64,000 nt of DNA from Pleomorphomonas carboxyditropha (lineage in GTDB: Bacteria; Pseudomonadota; Alphaproteobacteria; Rhizobiales; Pleomorphomonadaceae). The stretch is taken from contig NZ_NQVN01000001.1 of NCBI RefSeq assembly GCF_002770725.1, positions 1-64,000 on the forward strand, in the 5' to 3' direction. The notes below the pieces were generated by a model. That model searched no databases. It saw nothing but the letters and a program-made list of their open reading frames with translations, and had not been told where the DNA came from. Numbering within the stretch: the stretch's first letter is position 1; each line of letters begins with the position of its first letter. Below are positions 62,010 to 64,000 of the stretch, one piece after another. The translations under genes were made by a program, and so were the position numbers.

Positions 62010-63059
62010 ATGACTTCGACACCACGCAGGGCCAACGGCAAGTCGAGGGCGCCGACCATGCTTGACGTAGCACGGACCGCGCAGGTGTCGGTCGCCACCG
62101 TCTCGGCGCTGATCAACGGCACCACCCGGGTCAGCCCTGCCCTGACGCAGCGCATCGAAGCGGCCATTTCCGCCATCGGCTACGAGCGCAACGCCATCGC
62201 CCGCAGCCTGAAGCTCGGCGCCACCAACACGATCGGTCTGATGGTGAGCGACATCCGCAACCCGTTCTTCACCGATATCGTGGCGACCATCCAGTATGCC
62301 CTCAACCGGGTCGGCTACGCCGTCATGGTGTGCAGCAGCGACGAAAATACCGAGTTGCAGGACATGCAGATCAAGCTGCTGCTCGACCGCGCCGTCGACG
62401 GCCTGATCATCGCGCCGGCCGGCGAGGATGTCATGCTGAAGGATTTCCTGGCCTCGGTGCGCCGGCCGATGGTGATCGTCGACCGCACGTGCGAGGGGCT
62501 GGACGTCGATACCGTCACGCTCGACAACCGCAAGGCCGTGCTGGATGCGACGAGCTATCTCATCGGCCTGGGGCACCGGCGCATCGGCTACATCGCCGGT
62601 CCGCTGATCACCTCGACCGGCCGCGATCGGCTGGCCGGCTACCGCGACGCCCTGGCGGCGGCGGAGGTTCCCTATGTCGACGAGCTGGTCCAGGACGGCG
62701 ATTCCCGCGAGGCGGGCGGCTACCGCGCCGCCATGCAGCTTCTCACCCAGCGGGACCGGCCGAGCGCCATCTTCTCGGCCAACAACCTGATGACCATCGG
62801 CGCCATGCGGGCCATCCGCGACGCCGGGCTTTCCTGCCCCGACGACATATCGGTCGCCTGCTTCGACGACTTTCCCTGGGCCGACGTGTTCCGCCCGCAC
62901 CTGACCACGATCGCCCAGCCGGTGCAGGCGATCGGCGAGTATGCCGCCAACCTGCTGCTCGACCGCCTGTCCGGCAAGGCCGACGAGGCGCCGCGCCGGC
63001 TGGTCATCCAGGGCCGGCTGATCGTCCGCGAATCCTGCCGGGCGCTGGCGAGGCCATAG
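62010..63059 (+). CDS. LacI-family repressor of the second sugar ABC operon
   Basis: 349 residues: a short extra N-terminus, then the helix-turn-helix (TMLDVARTAQVSVATVSALI) and the hinge. A periplasmic-binding-like domain follows with IGLMVSDIRNPFFTDIV and ends RLIVRESC. It resembles RbsR/PurR-type regulators. No clear ribosome binding site precedes the ATG, which directly follows an operator. It is divergent from the operon it should control. Confidence 0.9.
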   Translation: MTSTPRRANGKSRAPTMLDVARTAQVSVATVSALINGTTRVSPALTQRIEAAISAIGYERNAIARSLKLGATNTIGLMVSDIRNPFFTDIVATIQYALNRVGYAVMVCSSDENTELQDMQIKLLLDRAVDGLIIAPAGEDVMLKDFLASVRRPMVIVDRTCEGLDVDTVTLDNRKAVLDATSYLIGLGHRRIGYIAGPLITSTGRDRLAGYRDALAAAEVPYVDELVQDGDSREAGGYRAAMQLLTQRDRPSAIFSANNLMTIGAMRAIRDAGLSCPDDISVACFDDFPWADVFRPHLTTIAQPVQAIGEYAANLLLDRLSGKADEAPRRLVIQGRLIVRESCRALARP

Positions 63060-63061
63060 TA

Positions 63062-63361
63062 CTAGCCGAAAGCCAACCGCAGCAGCGCGGCGGTGGCGAC
63101 GCCGACGGCGACCGTGGCGATCAGCGGCAGCCGCAGCGCGAGGACCAATACCACCAAGCCGGCGGCCGCCTCGATGGGGCCGGACATGACGATCGGCGCG
63201 ATGACGGCGACCAGCACGGCCGGCGGCAGCGCGTCGAGGGCGACGCGGACCGGGCCGGACTTCGGCAGCCGGTCGGCGATCAGGAAGCCGAGGATGCGCG
63301 TCATGTAGGTGAGGACGCCCATGGCCAGGATGGCGGCGAAATTGACGGGATCGATGGTCAT
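63062..63361 (-). CDS. azlD: Branched-chain amino acid exporter subunit AzlD
   Basis: 99 residues with about four spans. The sequence ILAMGVLTYMTRILGFLIAD is the usual AzlD N-terminus and VRVALDALPPAVLVAVIAP the conserved middle. AzlD partners AzlC in export of branched-chain amino acids. Its start overlaps the azlC stop by four bases. It converges with the LacI gene two bases away. Confidence 0.93.
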   Translation of the reverse strand: MTIDPVNFAAILAMGVLTYMTRILGFLIADRLPKSGPVRVALDALPPAVLVAVIAPIVMSGPIEAAAGLVVLVLALRLPLIATVAVGVATAALLRLAFG

Positions 63362-64000
63362 CGCGTCGCCTCCCCGGCAGAGGCCGGCACTTCGTGCGGC
63401 GCGGTGACGACGGCGGCGGCGATGCCGGCCAGCGCGCCGGCGATCACGTACCAGGCGCCGGGCACGGTGGCGTGGACGGCCACCGCCACCACGGCGCTCG
63501 CCACCAGCACCGGGCCGGTGCGGCGGGCGCCCTTCCAGAAGCCGAGGGCAAGGGCGATGAAGATGGCCGGGAAGGCGAAATCGAGGCCGAAGGTCTCGGG
63601 GTGCTCGAGATAGGCGCCGAACAGCGTGCCGAGCACCGAGGCGACCTGCCAGCAGACGAACAGCGTCAGCGCCACGGTGAAGTAGAAGGTGCGGCTGATC
63701 GGCTTGTCGAGGGCGCGGCGCTCGCTGAGCGCCCAGGCCTCGTCGGTGAGCAGGAAGGCCGCCACGAACCGCAGGCGGCCGAAATGGGCGATCTTGCCGG
63801 ACAGCGAGGCGCCCATCAGCACATGCCGGAGGTTGACCAGCAGCGCCATCAGCGCCAGGGCGGCGACCGGCGCCGGCATGCTCCACAGGCCGACGGCGAT
63901 CAGTTGCGACGAGCCGGCGAAGACGATCGACGACATGGCGAGCATCTCGGCCGGCGTCAGGCCCTTGGCCGTCGCCTGCTGGCCGAGGATGAGGGCGAAG
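63358..64000 (-). CDS. azlC: Branched-chain amino acid exporter subunit AzlC, partial
   Basis: The gene runs off the right edge, so the N-terminus is missing. The visible 213 residues show ATAKGLTPAEMLAMSSIVFA and GSSQLIAVGLW, the AzlC hallmark, followed by about five spans and VNLRHVLMGASLSGKIAHF. AzlC is the larger subunit of the exporter. It overlaps azlD, and both are probably one transcript. Confidence 0.93.
   Translation of the reverse strand, partial: FALILGQQATAKGLTPAEMLAMSSIVFAGSSQLIAVGLWSMPAPVAALALMALLVNLRHVLMGASLSGKIAHFGRLRFVAAFLLTDEAWALSERRALDKPISRTFYFTVALTLFVCWQVASVLGTLFGAYLEHPETFGLDFAFPAIFIALALGFWKGARRTGPVLVASAVVAVAVHATVPGAWYVIAGALAGIAAAVVTAPHEVPASAGEATR

Overview
The window is GC-rich chromosomal DNA of an alphaproteobacterium, most likely of the order Hyphomicrobiales (Rhizobiales). 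The pointers are a fused cytochrome bc1 operon of alphaproteobacterial type, a BA14K-domain protein, an entericidin-like peptide, a rhizobial-type palindrome (3147-3200), and a complete dcw cluster whose FtsZ ends in an IPAFLRR-type tail. The genus cannot be fixed from the sequence alone.

Layout. Position 1-245 holds the 5S rRNA and its terminator, the end of an rRNA operon. From 0.5 to 7.1 kb lie a single-domain response regulator divergent from a Crp/Fnr regulator, a pentapeptide-repeat protein, apt, a DUF3829 lipoprotein and the petABC (cytochrome bc1) operon. From 7.4 to 15.7 kb two paralogous ABC half-exporters flank a GFA-type zinc protein and a 1157-residue type IIL-like restriction-modification enzyme. 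The latter sits in lower-GC DNA between two 17-bp direct repeats and looks like a mobile defence island. From 16 to 19.1 kb are trmL, a GST, a frameshifted BA14K gene and hemF.

From 19.5 to 26 kb is a LacI-controlled sugar ABC operon (regulator, binding protein, ATPase, permease, and an unrecognised 454-residue protein). It is followed at 26.3-28.7 kb by a DeoR/MFS/VOC operon. Divergent epmA and efp lie at 29-30.7 kb. From 30.8 to 37.9 kb come a CecR-like TetR regulator, a lipoprotein alpha/beta hydrolase and a YbhGFSR-type exporter operon. The dcw cell-wall and division cluster fills 38.6-58 kb in the order mraZ, rsmH, ftsL, ftsI, murE-murF (one fused gene), mraY, murD, ftsW, murG, murC, murB, ddl, ftsQ, ftsA, ftsZ; most of its genes overlap by a few bases. 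The last 6 kb carry a second LacI-controlled sugar ABC operon, transcribed divergently from its regulator, and the start of azlCD.

The most notable items are: the in-frame MurE-MurF fusion; a textbook four-repeat MraZ box overlapping a promoter; a family of about 180-bp composite palindromes that recurs after the 3' ends of operons; the restriction-modification island with direct repeats; signs of gene conversion between the two ABC exporters; an 8-G homopolymer frameshift in the BA14K gene; and two related sugar systems whose LacI operators share a core but differ in the flanking bases. No CRISPR array, prophage, insertion sequence or tRNA gene was found.
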